From NCBI GenBank assembly GCA_944392465.1, contig CALXWR010000007.1:1-43089 (forward strand): a stretch of DNA of 43,089 nucleotides. The letters run 5' to 3'. Positions 1 through 8,081 of the stretch are shown here, piece by piece. The notes under the pieces were generated by a model. The model was given only the letters and a program-made list of their open reading frames with translations, made no database searches and was not told the DNA's origin. This DNA is from an uncultured Clostridia bacterium. GTDB lineage: Bacteria; Bacillota; Clostridia; TANB77; CAG-508. Both the position numbers and the translations under genes were made by a program. Position 1 is the first letter of the stretch; every line of letters begins with the position of its first letter.

Positions 1-392
1 ATACCTAATACTTTCGTAATTTCTTTAATTCTCTCTTCACTTTTTTGTTTATCTACTCCATATATATCACAACACATTTTTAATAATTCATAAGTTGATA
101 ATGTGTCATAAATTTTTGTATTTCCTGATAGATAAGCTATCTTTTGCTTAATTTCAATTTCATTATCTTTGTAATTCATTCCATCAAAACTGATTTTTCC
201 TTCTGTTGGCTCTAATATTCCTGCTATCATTCTAAGTAATGTGGTTTTTCCTGCTCCATTTGGACCAAGTATTCCAATTATTTCGCCATCTTTTGCTTTA
301 AATGAAATGTCTTTGTCTGCAAAAAATTCTTCTTTTTCTTTTTTGTTTTTGTTTCTAACAAATTTCTTTGTTAGATGCTCTACTGTAATCAT
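1..392 (-). CDS. ABC transporter ATP-binding protein, N-terminal part (cut by window edge)
   Basis: This is the nucleotide-binding subunit of an ABC transporter, which hydrolyses ATP at the inner face of the membrane to drive a partner permease. About 130 residues are visible. The Walker A motif GPNGAGKT is at residues 43-50, followed by the typical [20 protein letters not shown] stretch and a Q-loop region. The Q-loop position reads [12 protein letters not shown], close to the NatA/CcmA-type exporter subfamily. The ATG at 392 follows an AAAGGTG ribosome site. The signature motif, Walker B and the permease lie outside the window, so the substrate cannot be named. The family call is firm. Efflux of the NatA or multidrug type is only an inference from the motif style. 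Confidence 0.92.
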   Translation of the reverse strand, partial: MITVEHLTKKFVRNKNKKEKEEFFADKDISFKAKDGEIIGILGPNGAGKTTLLRMIAGILEPTEGKISFDGMNYKDNEIEIKQKIAYLSGNTKIYDTLSTYELLKMCCDIYGVDKQKSEERIKEITKVLG

Positions 393-478
393 CGCTTTTC
401 ACCTTTCGTATCTTATTTTACAAGCATAATTATTGCATATTTACATCTAAAAAACAAGTCTTTTTTAGATTTGTTATC

Positions 479-568
479 TTAATCAATACTTTTTATTACT
501 CTGCAAGGATTTACAACAGCTACAGTATTAGGCGGAATATCTTTATTTACAATGCTTCCCTCGCCAAT
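479..568 (-). pseudogene. C-terminal remnant of a hexapeptide-repeat acetyltransferase (maltose/galactoside type)
   Basis: Thirty codons in one frame end in TAA and read [29 protein letters not shown]. The segments G-x-GS-V-x-KDIPPN and NPCRVIKSI match the last coil and C-terminal tail of Maa/LacA-type O-acetyltransferases (GAGSVVTKDIPPN...GVPCRVIREI). Nothing upstream in any frame resembles the rest of the enzyme. Instead the frame runs into the stem-loop at 571-599, which looks like the secA terminator. I read this as a decayed fragment left by deletion or rearrangement. Confidence is moderate because the match is short. Confidence 0.6.
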
Positions 569-570
569 AA

Positions 571-599
571 AAGATGCCAACATTCATTGCTGGCATCTT
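571..599 (-). terminator. Rho-independent terminator downstream of secA
   Basis: A 9-bp stem (AAGATGCCA with TGGCATCTT, 11-base loop) is followed on the minus strand by TTATT. It lies about 130 bases past the secA stop. The T-run bases overlap the upstream edge of the acetyltransferase remnant. Confidence 0.65.
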
Positions 600-729
600 A
601 ATAAACAATTATTATAAATTTGTTCACACAATTCTAGTCTGTCCTTATTGTTTTTTATGTGGACAAATCGTGGACATTTAGCATTTTGTGGACTAATTTT
701 ATAGATGTAAGAAGTTGTAAACATTGATA
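600..729. other. Intergenic stretch with three GTGGAC hexamers
   Basis: There is no gene between the secA stop and the terminator. Three direct copies of GTGGAC occur at 659-664, 670-675 and 688-693. They may be a protein-binding or recombination site, or chance. Nothing else is recognisable. Confidence 0.35.
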
Positions 730-3474
730 TTACTGATTTTTACCACAGCAATTTTTATATTTCTTCCCACTTCCGCATGGACATGGGTCATTTCTTCCAA
801 TTTTAGGTTCTTTGTTAACATATGGTGTATGTGATTTTTCTCCTGTTGGTGCAGAACCTTTAAGAGAAATGGTTTCTTCTTCAAAACCTTCGCCAGTAAT
901 CTTAACTGATTCTTGTCTTGTTGGTGTTCCTTCTCTTTTTCTTGCATTCATAAGAATTTTTACCACATTAACTTGAATGTCAGATATCATTTGTTCAAAC
1001 ATATCAAATCCTTCAATTCTATATTGAACAACTGGATCTCTTTGACCATATGCACGAAGCCCTATACCATCTTTTAATTCATCCATGCTATCAATATGGT
1101 CCATCCATCTTTCATCAACAATTTTTAGTATTACAACTCTTTCAAGCTCTCTTAACATTTTTTCGCCAAAATCTTTTTCTTTTTCATCATATTTATTATG
1201 AGCTTTTTCTTTAATTTCATCTATAACTTTTTCTACATTTACTCTTTGCTCTTTTAAAGTTTCTATGTCGTTAATGCCTAATGTTGTTAATATATCTTGA
1301 GATAATGCTTCTCTATTAATTCCTTCGTCTGAATTGTATGAATTAACAGTTCCCTCAATAACGTTATCCATCATTGTTAATACATTATCTTTTAAATCTT
1401 TTCCATCTAGCACTTGTCTTCTTTCTGCATATATTGTTTCTCTTTGTGTATTCATAACATCGTCATATTGAAGTACATTTTTTCTTATTGTAAAGTTACG
1501 TCCTTCTACTCTCTTTTGAGCTCTTTCAACAGCCTTAGAAATTACTTTTGATTGAATTGGCATATTTTCATCTGCACCTAAAGTATTATATACTTTTGTA
1601 ATTACATCTCCACCAAATATTTTCATTAAATCATCATCTAAACCAATATAAAATCTTGATTCGCCTGGATCTCCTTGACGACCACTACGTCCTCTTAATT
1701 GGTTATCAATTCTTCTTGATTCATGTCTTTCTGTACCAATTATTTTTAAACCGCCAGCTTCGATGACTTTTTCTTTTTCTTCTTTTATTTCTTTATCGAA
1801 TTTTTCCTCTAATTCTTTATATTTTTTTCTTGCGTCTAATATTTCTTGGTTATCTGTTTCATTAAATGCTGTTGATTGTTCTATAAGTTCTGGTGAATAT
1901 CTTAATCTTTTCATTTCTTGTTTAGCCAAAAATTCACTGTTACCACCAAGCATAATATCAGTACCACGTCCTGCCATGTTAGTAGCAATTGTTACGGCAC
2001 CATATTTACCAGCTTGAGCTACAATTGCAGCCTCTTTTTCATGTGATTTAGCATTTAATACCTCATGCTTTATTCCCTCTTTAGCAAGTAATTTGCTTAA
2101 TTTCTCAGATTTTTCAATAGAAACAGTACCTACTAGAACAGGTTGACCTTTTTCATGGCTTTCTTTGATATCATTTATAACTGCTCTAAATTTAGCATCT
2201 TCATTTTTATATATTATATCTGAGTTATCTATTCTTATCATTGGCTTGTTAGTAGGTATTTCTACAACATCTAATTTATATATTTCTTCAAATTCATCTT
2301 CTTCTGTCATAGCAGTACCTGTCATACCAGATAATTTATCATACATTCTAAAATAGTTTTGGAATGTAATTGTTGCAAGTGTTTTTGATTCATCTGCAAT
2401 TTTGACTTGTTCCTTAGCCTCAATAGCTTGATGTAATCCATTATTGTATCTTCTTCCATACATAATACGTCCAGTAAATTCATCAACTATTAAAACCTCA
2501 CCATCTTTTACAATATAGTCAATATCTTTTTTCATTATTCCATGAGCACGTAATGCTTGATTTACATTGTGTACTAATTCAGAATTTTCTATATCATTAA
2601 AGTTTGTAAGGCCAAATTCTTCTTCAGCCTTTTTAATACCTTTTTGTGTAAGTGATGCTGATTTTGCCTTTAAATCTACTATATAATCATATTTTTCATT
2701 ATCTTCGGCTTGTTCGTAATTTTTCACATCTTCTTCTACAATAACTTTTGGAGTTAATTTTCTAACAAATTTATCTGCTTTTTTATATAAATCTGATGAT
2801 TGTGTTCCTCTTCCAGAAATTATAAGTGGTGTACGAGCTTCATCAATTAAAATACTATCTATCTCGTCCACTATTGCATAATTTAATCCTCTTTGTACTA
2901 ATTGGTCTTTATATATAACCATATTATCTCTTAGATAATCAAATCCAAATTCGTTATTTGTACCATAAGTTACATCACAAGCATATGCTCTTTGCTTTTC
3001 CTGTGGATTCATTCCTGCTATTGAAAGTCCAACAGTTAGCCCTAAAAATTTATATACTTTTCCCATCCACTCGCTATCTCTTTTAGCTAAGTAGTCATTT
3101 ACTGTTATAACATGAACACCTTTTCCTGTTAATGCATTTAAATAAACTGGAAGTGTAGCAACTAATGTTTTTCCTTCACCAGTCTTCATTTCTGCGATTC
3201 TACCTTGGTGAAGAATAATTCCACCTATTAATTGCACATCAAAATGTCTCATTCCTAAAACTCTTTTAGCAGCTTCTCTAACTACTGCAAAAGCTTCTGG
3301 TAATAAGTCATCTAAGGTTTCTCCTTCTGCTAATCTTTTCTTGAATTCATCGGTTTTACCTCTTAATTCTTTGTCAGATAATTTTATCATATCTGGTTCT
3401 AAATCATTAATTTTCTTTACTAATGGTTCAACTCTCTTTACTTCTTTTTCACTGTATGATTTAAATAATCCCAT
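730..3474 (-). CDS. secA: Protein translocase subunit SecA
   Basis: SecA is the ATPase motor that pushes unfolded preproteins through the SecYEG channel. The 914-residue length is normal for a Clostridia SecA. In order, it shows the N-terminal SecA_DEAD region with Walker A MKTGEGKT (about 96-103), the Walker B region [14 protein letters not shown], the preprotein cross-linking domain, the second nucleotide-binding fold with [12 protein letters not shown], the [13 protein letters not shown] helicase motif, the helical wing and scaffold, and the C-terminal SEC-C zinc motif [14 protein letters not shown]. The ATG at 3474 is preceded by GGAAGGAAG. The gene stands alone; no SecA2 or prfB follows. 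Identification is effectively certain. Confidence 0.99.
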   Translation of the reverse strand: MGLFKSYSEKEVKRVEPLVKKINDLEPDMIKLSDKELRGKTDEFKKRLAEGETLDDLLPEAFAVVREAAKRVLGMRHFDVQLIGGIILHQGRIAEMKTGEGKTLVATLPVYLNALTGKGVHVITVNDYLAKRDSEWMGKVYKFLGLTVGLSIAGMNPQEKQRAYACDVTYGTNNEFGFDYLRDNMVIYKDQLVQRGLNYAIVDEIDSILIDEARTPLIISGRGTQSSDLYKKADKFVRKLTPKVIVEEDVKNYEQAEDNEKYDYIVDLKAKSASLTQKGIKKAEEEFGLTNFNDIENSELVHNVNQALRAHGIMKKDIDYIVKDGEVLIVDEFTGRIMYGRRYNNGLHQAIEAKEQVKIADESKTLATITFQNYFRMYDKLSGMTGTAMTEEDEFEEIYKLDVVEIPTNKPMIRIDNSDIIYKNEDAKFRAVINDIKESHEKGQPVLVGTVSIEKSEKLSKLLAKEGIKHEVLNAKSHEKEAAIVAQAGKYGAVTIATNMAGRGTDIMLGGNSEFLAKQEMKRLRYSPELIEQSTAFNETDNQEILDARKKYKELEEKFDKEIKEEKEKVIEAGGLKIIGTERHESRRIDNQLRGRSGRQGDPGESRFYIGLDDDLMKIFGGDVITKVYNTLGADENMPIQSKVISKAVERAQKRVEGRNFTIRKNVLQYDDVMNTQRETIYAERRQVLDGKDLKDNVLTMMDNVIEGTVNSYNSDEGINREALSQDILTTLGINDIETLKEQRVNVEKVIDEIKEKAHNKYDEKEKDFGEKMLRELERVVILKIVDERWMDHIDSMDELKDGIGLRAYGQRDPVVQYRIEGFDMFEQMISDIQVNVVKILMNARKREGTPTRQESVKITGEGFEEETISLKGSAPTGEKSHTPYVNKEPKIGRNDPCPCGSGKKYKNCCGKNQ

Positions 3475-3562
3475 TATTTTTCTTCCTTCCTAATGTTAAT
3501 TAATATTCCATGTTACTATATCACTTTTTTCTAAAAATCGCAACATATTTTTCATAAATAAA

Positions 3563-3604
3563 AGAGGTAAATTTAATATAATTTATTATACTAAATTTGC
3601 CTCT
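3563..3604 (-). terminator. Terminator after the 3630-4538 gene
   Basis: A long imperfect stem (AGAGGCAAATTTA with TAAATTTACCTCT) is followed on the minus strand by TTTTATTTATG. It separates the membrane-anchored protein from secA. Confidence 0.8.
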
Positions 3605-3629
3605 AAATCTTCTTAAATTTTTATATGTT

Positions 3630-4538
3630 TTATTGTCCTTTGAAATATGCATGTGTTCCATCATATGTTCCAAAATCAATTATATAATCTGTACATCCTT
3701 CTGGTATTTGTGTTAATATTTTTCCAGAACCTGTTTTTGTTTTAATATAATCTCTTGAACCAATTTCAATTACTGAATTTATATATGTAATACCATTATA
3801 CTTAATTGCTTTTCCATCTGGTCCAGTTATATCAGCATTAACATCTGGGCTAGCACCTAGTTCTCCTGGTACGTATGTATCTGCAAAATCAACATCATAT
3901 TCTATTACTACCCATTCTTGATATCCTTCTGGTTCTTCATATTTATAAATGCTATAGTCACTATTCATATAATCTTGAGCCATTTTTTTAGCTTCGTCTC
4001 CTCTTATAATGTTAGTAACTTTTACATTTACATTTTGATCTGACCTAGTATTTGTATTATATTTAGAAGCTATGCCCCATTCTCCCACTTTTAATGGGTT
4101 TTCCAATGAAGATGTTCTCGCATTAGAGCTAGGTTGTACAGTAGTTCCATTGTCAACAGCATTTGTAAGTGTTCCAAAAACATCATTTAATCCTGCATTT
4201 CCAATACTATTATTTAAAGTTGCTTCTGCATCAGCTAATTGATTTTCTCCTTCCTGTATCATGCTAGTGATATCATTTATTGGTGTATTGTTTAAAGTAG
4301 CCTTAAATTTGTTAAAAACAAAAATGCCTAATCCTACAAATAATCCAATCACAATAATAACAGAAAGAATAATTATTGTAACTATTAATCCAACATTTGT
4401 TTTTTTCTTCTCCTTTATAGGTTCATTATTATCAGTCTTTGTTTCAGTTTTAATTGGATCTTCTTGTTTCACTTCATTTTTTACTTCATTTGAAGTATTT
4501 TCTACATTTTCATTTACTTCGTTTTCATTATTATCCAT
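3630..4538 (-). CDS. Membrane-anchored extracytoplasmic protein with a DUF4352-like domain
   Basis: This 302-residue protein has no assigned function. Residues 1-46 are very acidic, Asn/Glu/Lys-rich and presumably cytosolic. A single membrane segment follows at 49-75 (VGLIVTIIILSVIIVIGLFVGLG region), then a roughly 225-residue outside part. Its core, from NPLKVGEWGIASKYN to the C terminus, has the pattern of DUF4352-type immunoglobulin-like domains: a G-E-W start, then VKVTNIIRGDEAKK, then WVVIEYDVDF. That assignment is by pattern only. The start has a strong AAAAGGAGGGTATTAT site before ATG. The gene is monocistronic, with its own terminator. The charged tail, single membrane pass and outside domain are the same plan as the three surface proteins at 23-32 kb, without clear sequence similarity to them. 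Confidence 0.8.
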   Translation of the reverse strand: MDNNENEVNENVENTSNEVKNEVKQEDPIKTETKTDNNEPIKEKKKTNVGLIVTIIILSVIIVIGLFVGLGIFVFNKFKATLNNTPINDITSMIQEGENQLADAEATLNNSIGNAGLNDVFGTLTNAVDNGTTVQPSSNARTSSLENPLKVGEWGIASKYNTNTRSDQNVNVKVTNIIRGDEAKKMAQDYMNSDYSIYKYEEPEGYQEWVVIEYDVDFADTYVPGELGASPDVNADITGPDGKAIKYNGITYINSVIEIGSRDYIKTKTGSGKILTQIPEGCTDYIIDFGTYDGTHAYFKGQ

Positions 4539-4801
4539 ATAATACCCTCCTTTTATTTTATATATATTTTATATATTAAATATCAGATTTTGTCAATCAT
4601 TGTTTGGTAATTAAAAAGTTTTTCTTAAATTTAAAAGCAAATTTTAGTAAAAGCTCAATAGGAATTTAATTTTACTTTTAATCTTAAATTTATTTAATTT
4701 TTAGATTAGTAATACTCTAATATATCATATTTTTTTAAGTATTTCATAAAAATATATAAATCAAGTTTATATTTAATATATATTTAAAGGAGTAAAATAA
4801 T

Positions 4802-5347
4802 ATGTTTATTTTTAATTTAAAAGTTAATGGAAATAAGTTTATTAAAATATTAATGGCAGTACTTGCAATAATTATTTTAATAATAACATTTATTATTTGT
4901 TATAATTTAATATTCAACAACTTTTTTCAAACAAATGATACTTCTATAAATAAAGGTGCTATGTATGAACTAAATACTAAAAATTATACTAATGTCTTAA
5001 AAAATGTACATAGTGATATTGATAAATACATAGGTCAAAAAATAAAATTTTCTGGATATGTATATAGATTAAACGACTTTACAGAGGAACAATTTGTACT
5101 TGCAAGAGACATGATAGTAACATCTGATTTTCAAACAGTAGTTGTAGGTTTTTTATGCCACTCTACCATAGCAAGCAACTTCGAGGATAATTCTTGGGTA
5201 GAAATTGAAGGGACAATAACCAAAGGCAATTACTATGGAGATATACCAATAATAGAAATTGACAATATAAATAAAATACAGGAACCATCTGATGAGTATG
5301 TCTATCCTCCAGATGATAGCTTTGTAGTAACCTCTACAGTTTTATAA
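4802..5347 (+). CDS. YcgQ/DUF1980-like single-pass membrane protein, without its partner permease
   Basis: This 181-residue protein has one membrane segment (about 14-37) and an extracytoplasmic domain. The domain text YIGQKIKFSGYVYRL, then FVLARDMIVTSDFQTVVVGFLC, then SWVEIEGTITKGNYYGDIPIIEI, ending YVYPPD, matches the C-terminal half of the TIGR03943/YcgQ family (DUF1980; Y-GK-V-I-GFVY, VARF, W-V-V-G, PYVYP). In that family the central segment usually has CC-AD. Here those residues are missing and the N-terminal multi-pass half is reduced to one helix. YcgQ normally sits next to the permease YcgR, which is absent. The ATG at 4802 follows AAAGGAGTAAAATAAT. The role in the family is uncharacterised; I make no functional claim beyond kinship. 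Confidence 0.7.
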   Translation: MFIFNLKVNGNKFIKILMAVLAIIILIITFIICYNLIFNNFFQTNDTSINKGAMYELNTKNYTNVLKNVHSDIDKYIGQKIKFSGYVYRLNDFTEEQFVLARDMIVTSDFQTVVVGFLCHSTIASNFEDNSWVEIEGTITKGNYYGDIPIIEIDNINKIQEPSDEYVYPPDDSFVVTSTVL

Positions 5348-5357
5348 AGTTAATTGT

Positions 5358-5391
5358 GCCAATGGGGTCTGCGAAGCGAACTCATTGGCAT
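5358..5391 (+). terminator. Stem-loop capped by GCGAAGC, likely terminator of the 4802 gene
   Basis: A perfect 8-bp stem (TGCCAATG with CATTGGCA) encloses an inner GCGAAGC mini-hairpin and is followed by TTTATT on the plus strand. It starts 11 bases after the stop. The same GCGAAGC apex recurs in the hairpin at 11340-11367, so it may be a copy of a dispersed palindromic repeat recruited as terminator. Confidence 0.6.
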
Positions 5392-5420
5392 TTATTCATT
5401 ATATAACTTTTGGAAAATAA

Positions 5421-5476
5421 GCCTGTCCCCAAAACTGACAAGTATGGCGGAAAAGAGCCTGTCCCCAAAACTGACA
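5421..5476. repeat. Two direct copies of a 20-bp GTCCCC repeat
   Basis: The 20-mer GCCTGTCCCCAAAACTGACA occurs at 5421-5440 and again at 5457-5476, a 36-base period. It is GC-richer than its surroundings and contains no gene. It abuts the end of the ytvI-like gene and resembles dispersed extragenic repeats rather than a CRISPR. Confidence 0.75.
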
Positions 5477-5477
5477 T

Positions 5478-6573
5478 TTAGCGTTCTAGTATTGATTTTA
5501 CTACTCCTTTATCTAAAATTGTTCCATATATATTTTTTAATATTATAAGGATTATTGGTCCTAGTAGTAAGCCCCATATTCCAATAAATTTAAAACCTGT
5601 ATACATTGCAATTAAAGTAAATATTGGGTGTATTCCTATCTGTCCACTTATTATTTTTGGTTCTACTAATTGTCTTACTATGCTCATTATACACCATAGA
5701 ACAAATATTGCTATAGCAAGTTTTATGTCTCCGGTAAATGCCAAATATCCTGCCCAAGGTATCATTATTGTGCCTGAGCCAAATATTGGCAAGGCATCAA
5801 CAAATGCTATTACTAGTGCTATAATCAAAGGAAATTCTATATTATAATTTAGAAAATATAGTATATATAATCCGAACTAAACTAATTATAAATGAAATAC
5901 CTACTAAAATAAATTCTGCTTTTAAATATCCTCCTAATGATTTAATAATTTCTCGTAAGTGTACCCCTATTCTTTTTACCCAAGTTTCTGGTAGATGATG
6001 TTCTACTTGATCTATCATATAGATTTTGTCAACACTCATAAAATATAATGCAATTAAAGTTATTCCTGCATATATTCCGAGTGTTGGAAGTGATGTTATA
6101 AAGTCTATTATTTTAATTAAAAAATTTCTTATTAAATCTGTTATAGTTGATAAAAACTCTGTTCCAGAGTCGTGAATTACATTAATAACTTCAGTTGGAA
6201 TATTTATTTTACTTAAATCTATTCTACTTGTTATATTGGTAAACAAATTATATAGACTATCAATATATATATTTATATTTTCTAGTAAATTTGTAGTTTC
6301 AGATATAAATGTTGTAATTCCCCATATTAAAATTCCAACAATAATACCAATGGCTATTACAAATACAAAAATAGCACTAATTCTTCGTGATAATTTTGTT
6401 TTTTTCATTATAAATTTAATTATTGGTTCAATTATTAATGAAATAATAAAAGCAACTAAAAATGGAATATAAAATATTGCAAGTTTAAAAAATAAATATA
6501 CAGCTAGTATACTTACTGTTAAGATAATTATATTTTTAATAACTTTATTCCAATAATTCATATCTATAACCAT
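5478..6573 (-). pseudogene. ytvI: AI-2E family/YtvI-like integral membrane protein, split by a one-base frameshift
   Basis: The two halves together make one permease of about 365 codons, the normal size of AI-2E/YtvI (PerM) proteins. The first half (to about 5842) carries the N-terminal helices, the amphipathic middle region and ALYFMSVDK. It then runs into TAA after IYTIFSK. Removing one T near 5845-5850 joins it to YNIEFPLIIALVIAFVDALPIFGSGTIMIPW, the family's conserved late helices. The total from 6573 is 3n+1 bases, consistent with a single insertion. YtvI is a sporulation integral membrane protein in Bacillus; the family role here is inferred. The start at 6573 (MVIDMNYW) has GGAAG eight bases upstream. 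A longer frame begins at 6636 but lacks a ribosome site. Confidence 0.85.
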
Positions 6574-6690
6574 ATGTAATACTTCCTTTTGCTTGTCCTT
6601 TTTATATTTTATGTATAATTTTTCAAATTTATTCATTTAATTCTTTATTAATTTCTTGTTTGAAAAAGTATTTATAAAATTATATATATA

Positions 6691-6730
6691 AATGAACCCA
6701 CTTGAATTTTAATCTAAAATGGGTTCATTT
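6691..6730 (-). terminator. Stem-loop downstream of the CBS gene
   Basis: A perfect 10-bp stem (AATGAACCCA with TGGGTTCATT, 20-base loop) lies about 70 bases past the CBS stop. The minus-strand trailer is TATATATA. The better T-run is on the plus strand, so the direction is uncertain. Confidence 0.6.
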
Positions 6731-6798
6731 TTAATTTAGCAATCTAAAATATAATTTTATATATGCTTATTTTTTGATAACTTTATTTTCAATAATGT

Positions 6799-7236
6799 TT
6801 ATTCAGCATTTTTTCCAGTACATTTGCATATATCTTCTAAAGTAGTATAAACCTCTTCTCCGTCTAAACCTCTTTTGGTAGCTAAATCGCCAATAGTCAA
6901 TATTCCTATAACCTTATTATTTTCCATTACTGGTATTCTTCTTATTTGATTTTCTTTCATTAATCTTTCTGCTTCTTTAACATCAGTTTCTGGAGTACAA
7001 CTTGTAACATTACATGTCATAATATCACTAATTTTTGTATTATTTACTTCTTTTCCACAACCTATTGTTCTTAGTAAGATATCCCTATCTGTTACAATTC
7101 CTACAACTTTATTTGTATTATCGCAAACAGGTATACATCCTATATGATTTTCTCCCATTAATTTTGCACATTCTTCTGTAGAACATTCAGGTCTAACATA
7201 AATAACTTCATTACACATACAATCTTTAACTTTCAT
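6799..7236 (-). CDS. Protein with paired CBS domains
   Basis: This 145-residue protein consists of two tandem CBS modules (about 7-60 and 72-127) forming one Bateman unit, which in this family binds adenosine nucleotides such as AMP, ATP or SAM. Visible signatures are VKDCMCNEVIYVRPE, HIGCIPVCDNTNKVVGIVTDRDILLR and RRIPVMENNKVIGILTIGDLA. It lacks any enzymatic or transporter partner domain and resembles stand-alone Bacillus YhcV/YkuL-type regulators. It is unusually cysteine-rich (several C in the first module and CKC near the end), so a redox or metal influence is conceivable but unproven. ATG follows GCGGAGGTTTGT. An inverted repeat at 7265-7300 lies just upstream. Confidence 0.93.
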   Translation of the reverse strand: MKVKDCMCNEVIYVRPECSTEECAKLMGENHIGCIPVCDNTNKVVGIVTDRDILLRTIGCGKEVNNTKISDIMTCNVTSCTPETDVKEAERLMKENQIRRIPVMENNKVIGILTIGDLATKRGLDGEEVYTTLEDICKCTGKNAE

Positions 7237-7264
7237 ACAAACCTCCGCTTAAAATATAATGATT

Positions 7265-7300
7265 TGAAAATGTTTAAAAACTAATTTTTTAACATTTTCA
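7265..7300. other. Inverted repeat upstream of the CBS gene
   Basis: TGAAAATGTT at 7265-7274 pairs with AACATTTTCA at 7291-7300, and inner A/T runs extend the stem. It lies about 30 bases before the CBS start, in the leader or promoter. It could be an operator or an mRNA stem; it lacks a T-run. Confidence 0.5.
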
Positions 7301-7311
7301 TTATTATTATT

Positions 7312-7354
7312 TGTTAAAAAAATAAAGATATGCAATTTATAATTACATATCTTT
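7312..7354 (-). terminator. Terminator after the 7414 gene
   Basis: AAAGATATG pairs with CATATCTTT (9 bp, 7324-7354) and is followed on the minus strand by ATTTTTTT. It lies about 60 bases after the stop of the hypothetical gene. Confidence 0.8.
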
Positions 7355-7413
7355 GAAAATTTTTCCATTTAAAAAACACTTTTTATAGCCATAATACAAA
7401 AAACTTTTTAAAT

Positions 7414-8010
7414 TTAATGCAAATATTCACTATAATATCTGTTTTCTATATAAGGTTGTGGTCTTACCTTGCTCCATTGATTATCTTTATAGTAATATGG
7501 TCTTGGTCTGGAATTTCCATATAGTAATTGATTTAAAATGAGTATTTTAATTAAATCTCTTAAAATTGGATTACCAAACGCTTTAGATTGCCTTGTTTCA
7601 ATTTCTTTATCTTGATTATTGTCTCTGTTAATTTCTTTATGTGGCACAGAAATATTTGTTTGAAAATTTTTGTTATTTTTTCTTTGTACTTTTTCTCTAT
7701 TACTTATTTCATTTGCCTCATTACTCAGATTATCACTTTCAAAATTCAAATATATTTCGTCTGTCATTTGATTTAGCAACTCTTCTGTAATTGGCTTAGT
7801 ATTAGCTTCACATATTTTACATATCATTGGATTTAATATTTTATATATCTCAGGATATAAGTTTAATATATCTTTATTGTATGTAGGTGTTATTGATACA
7901 TAATCATAGTGATATGTATTTTGAATATTGTTTTTATATTTGTCATTTGATGTCATAACAGGATATCCTAAAATGTTTCTTATATAATCCTCATAATTTT
8001 GATAATACAT
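7414..8010 (-). CDS. Hypothetical protein, Tyr/Asn-rich
   Basis: I do not recognise this 198-residue protein. It has no signal peptide or membrane helix. The N-terminal part (MYYQNYEDYIRNILGYPV) is tyrosine-rich. The middle (about 60-100) looks like a helical segment with MICKICEAN, then an Asn/Glu-rich linker. The C terminus has one moderately hydrophobic patch (LRDLIKILILNQLLYG) followed by a Pro/Tyr/Arg-rich tail (RPRPYYYKDN). Such Tyr/Pro/Asn composition is seen in some spore-coat or peripheral envelope proteins, but that is only an impression. The start has an excellent AAAGGAGGTATAAT site. It has its own terminator, so it is probably a single-gene unit. Confidence 0.75.
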   Translation of the reverse strand: MYYQNYEDYIRNILGYPVMTSNDKYKNNIQNTYHYDYVSITPTYNKDILNLYPEIYKILNPMICKICEANTKPITEELLNQMTDEIYLNFESDNLSNEANEISNREKVQRKNNKNFQTNISVPHKEINRDNNQDKEIETRQSKAFGNPILRDLIKILILNQLLYGNSRPRPYYYKDNQWSKVRPQPYIENRYYSEYLH

Positions 8011-8081
8011 ATTATACCTCCTTTGATTTTGTATATAATATTAAATTATCAAAATAAATGTGAATTCACTATATTAATTTA

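Noticed and set aside
5421..5476. The two GTCCCC repeats as a CRISPR array
   Set aside because: There are only two copies, a 16-base spacer and no cas gene nearby. A dispersed repeat is the better reading.
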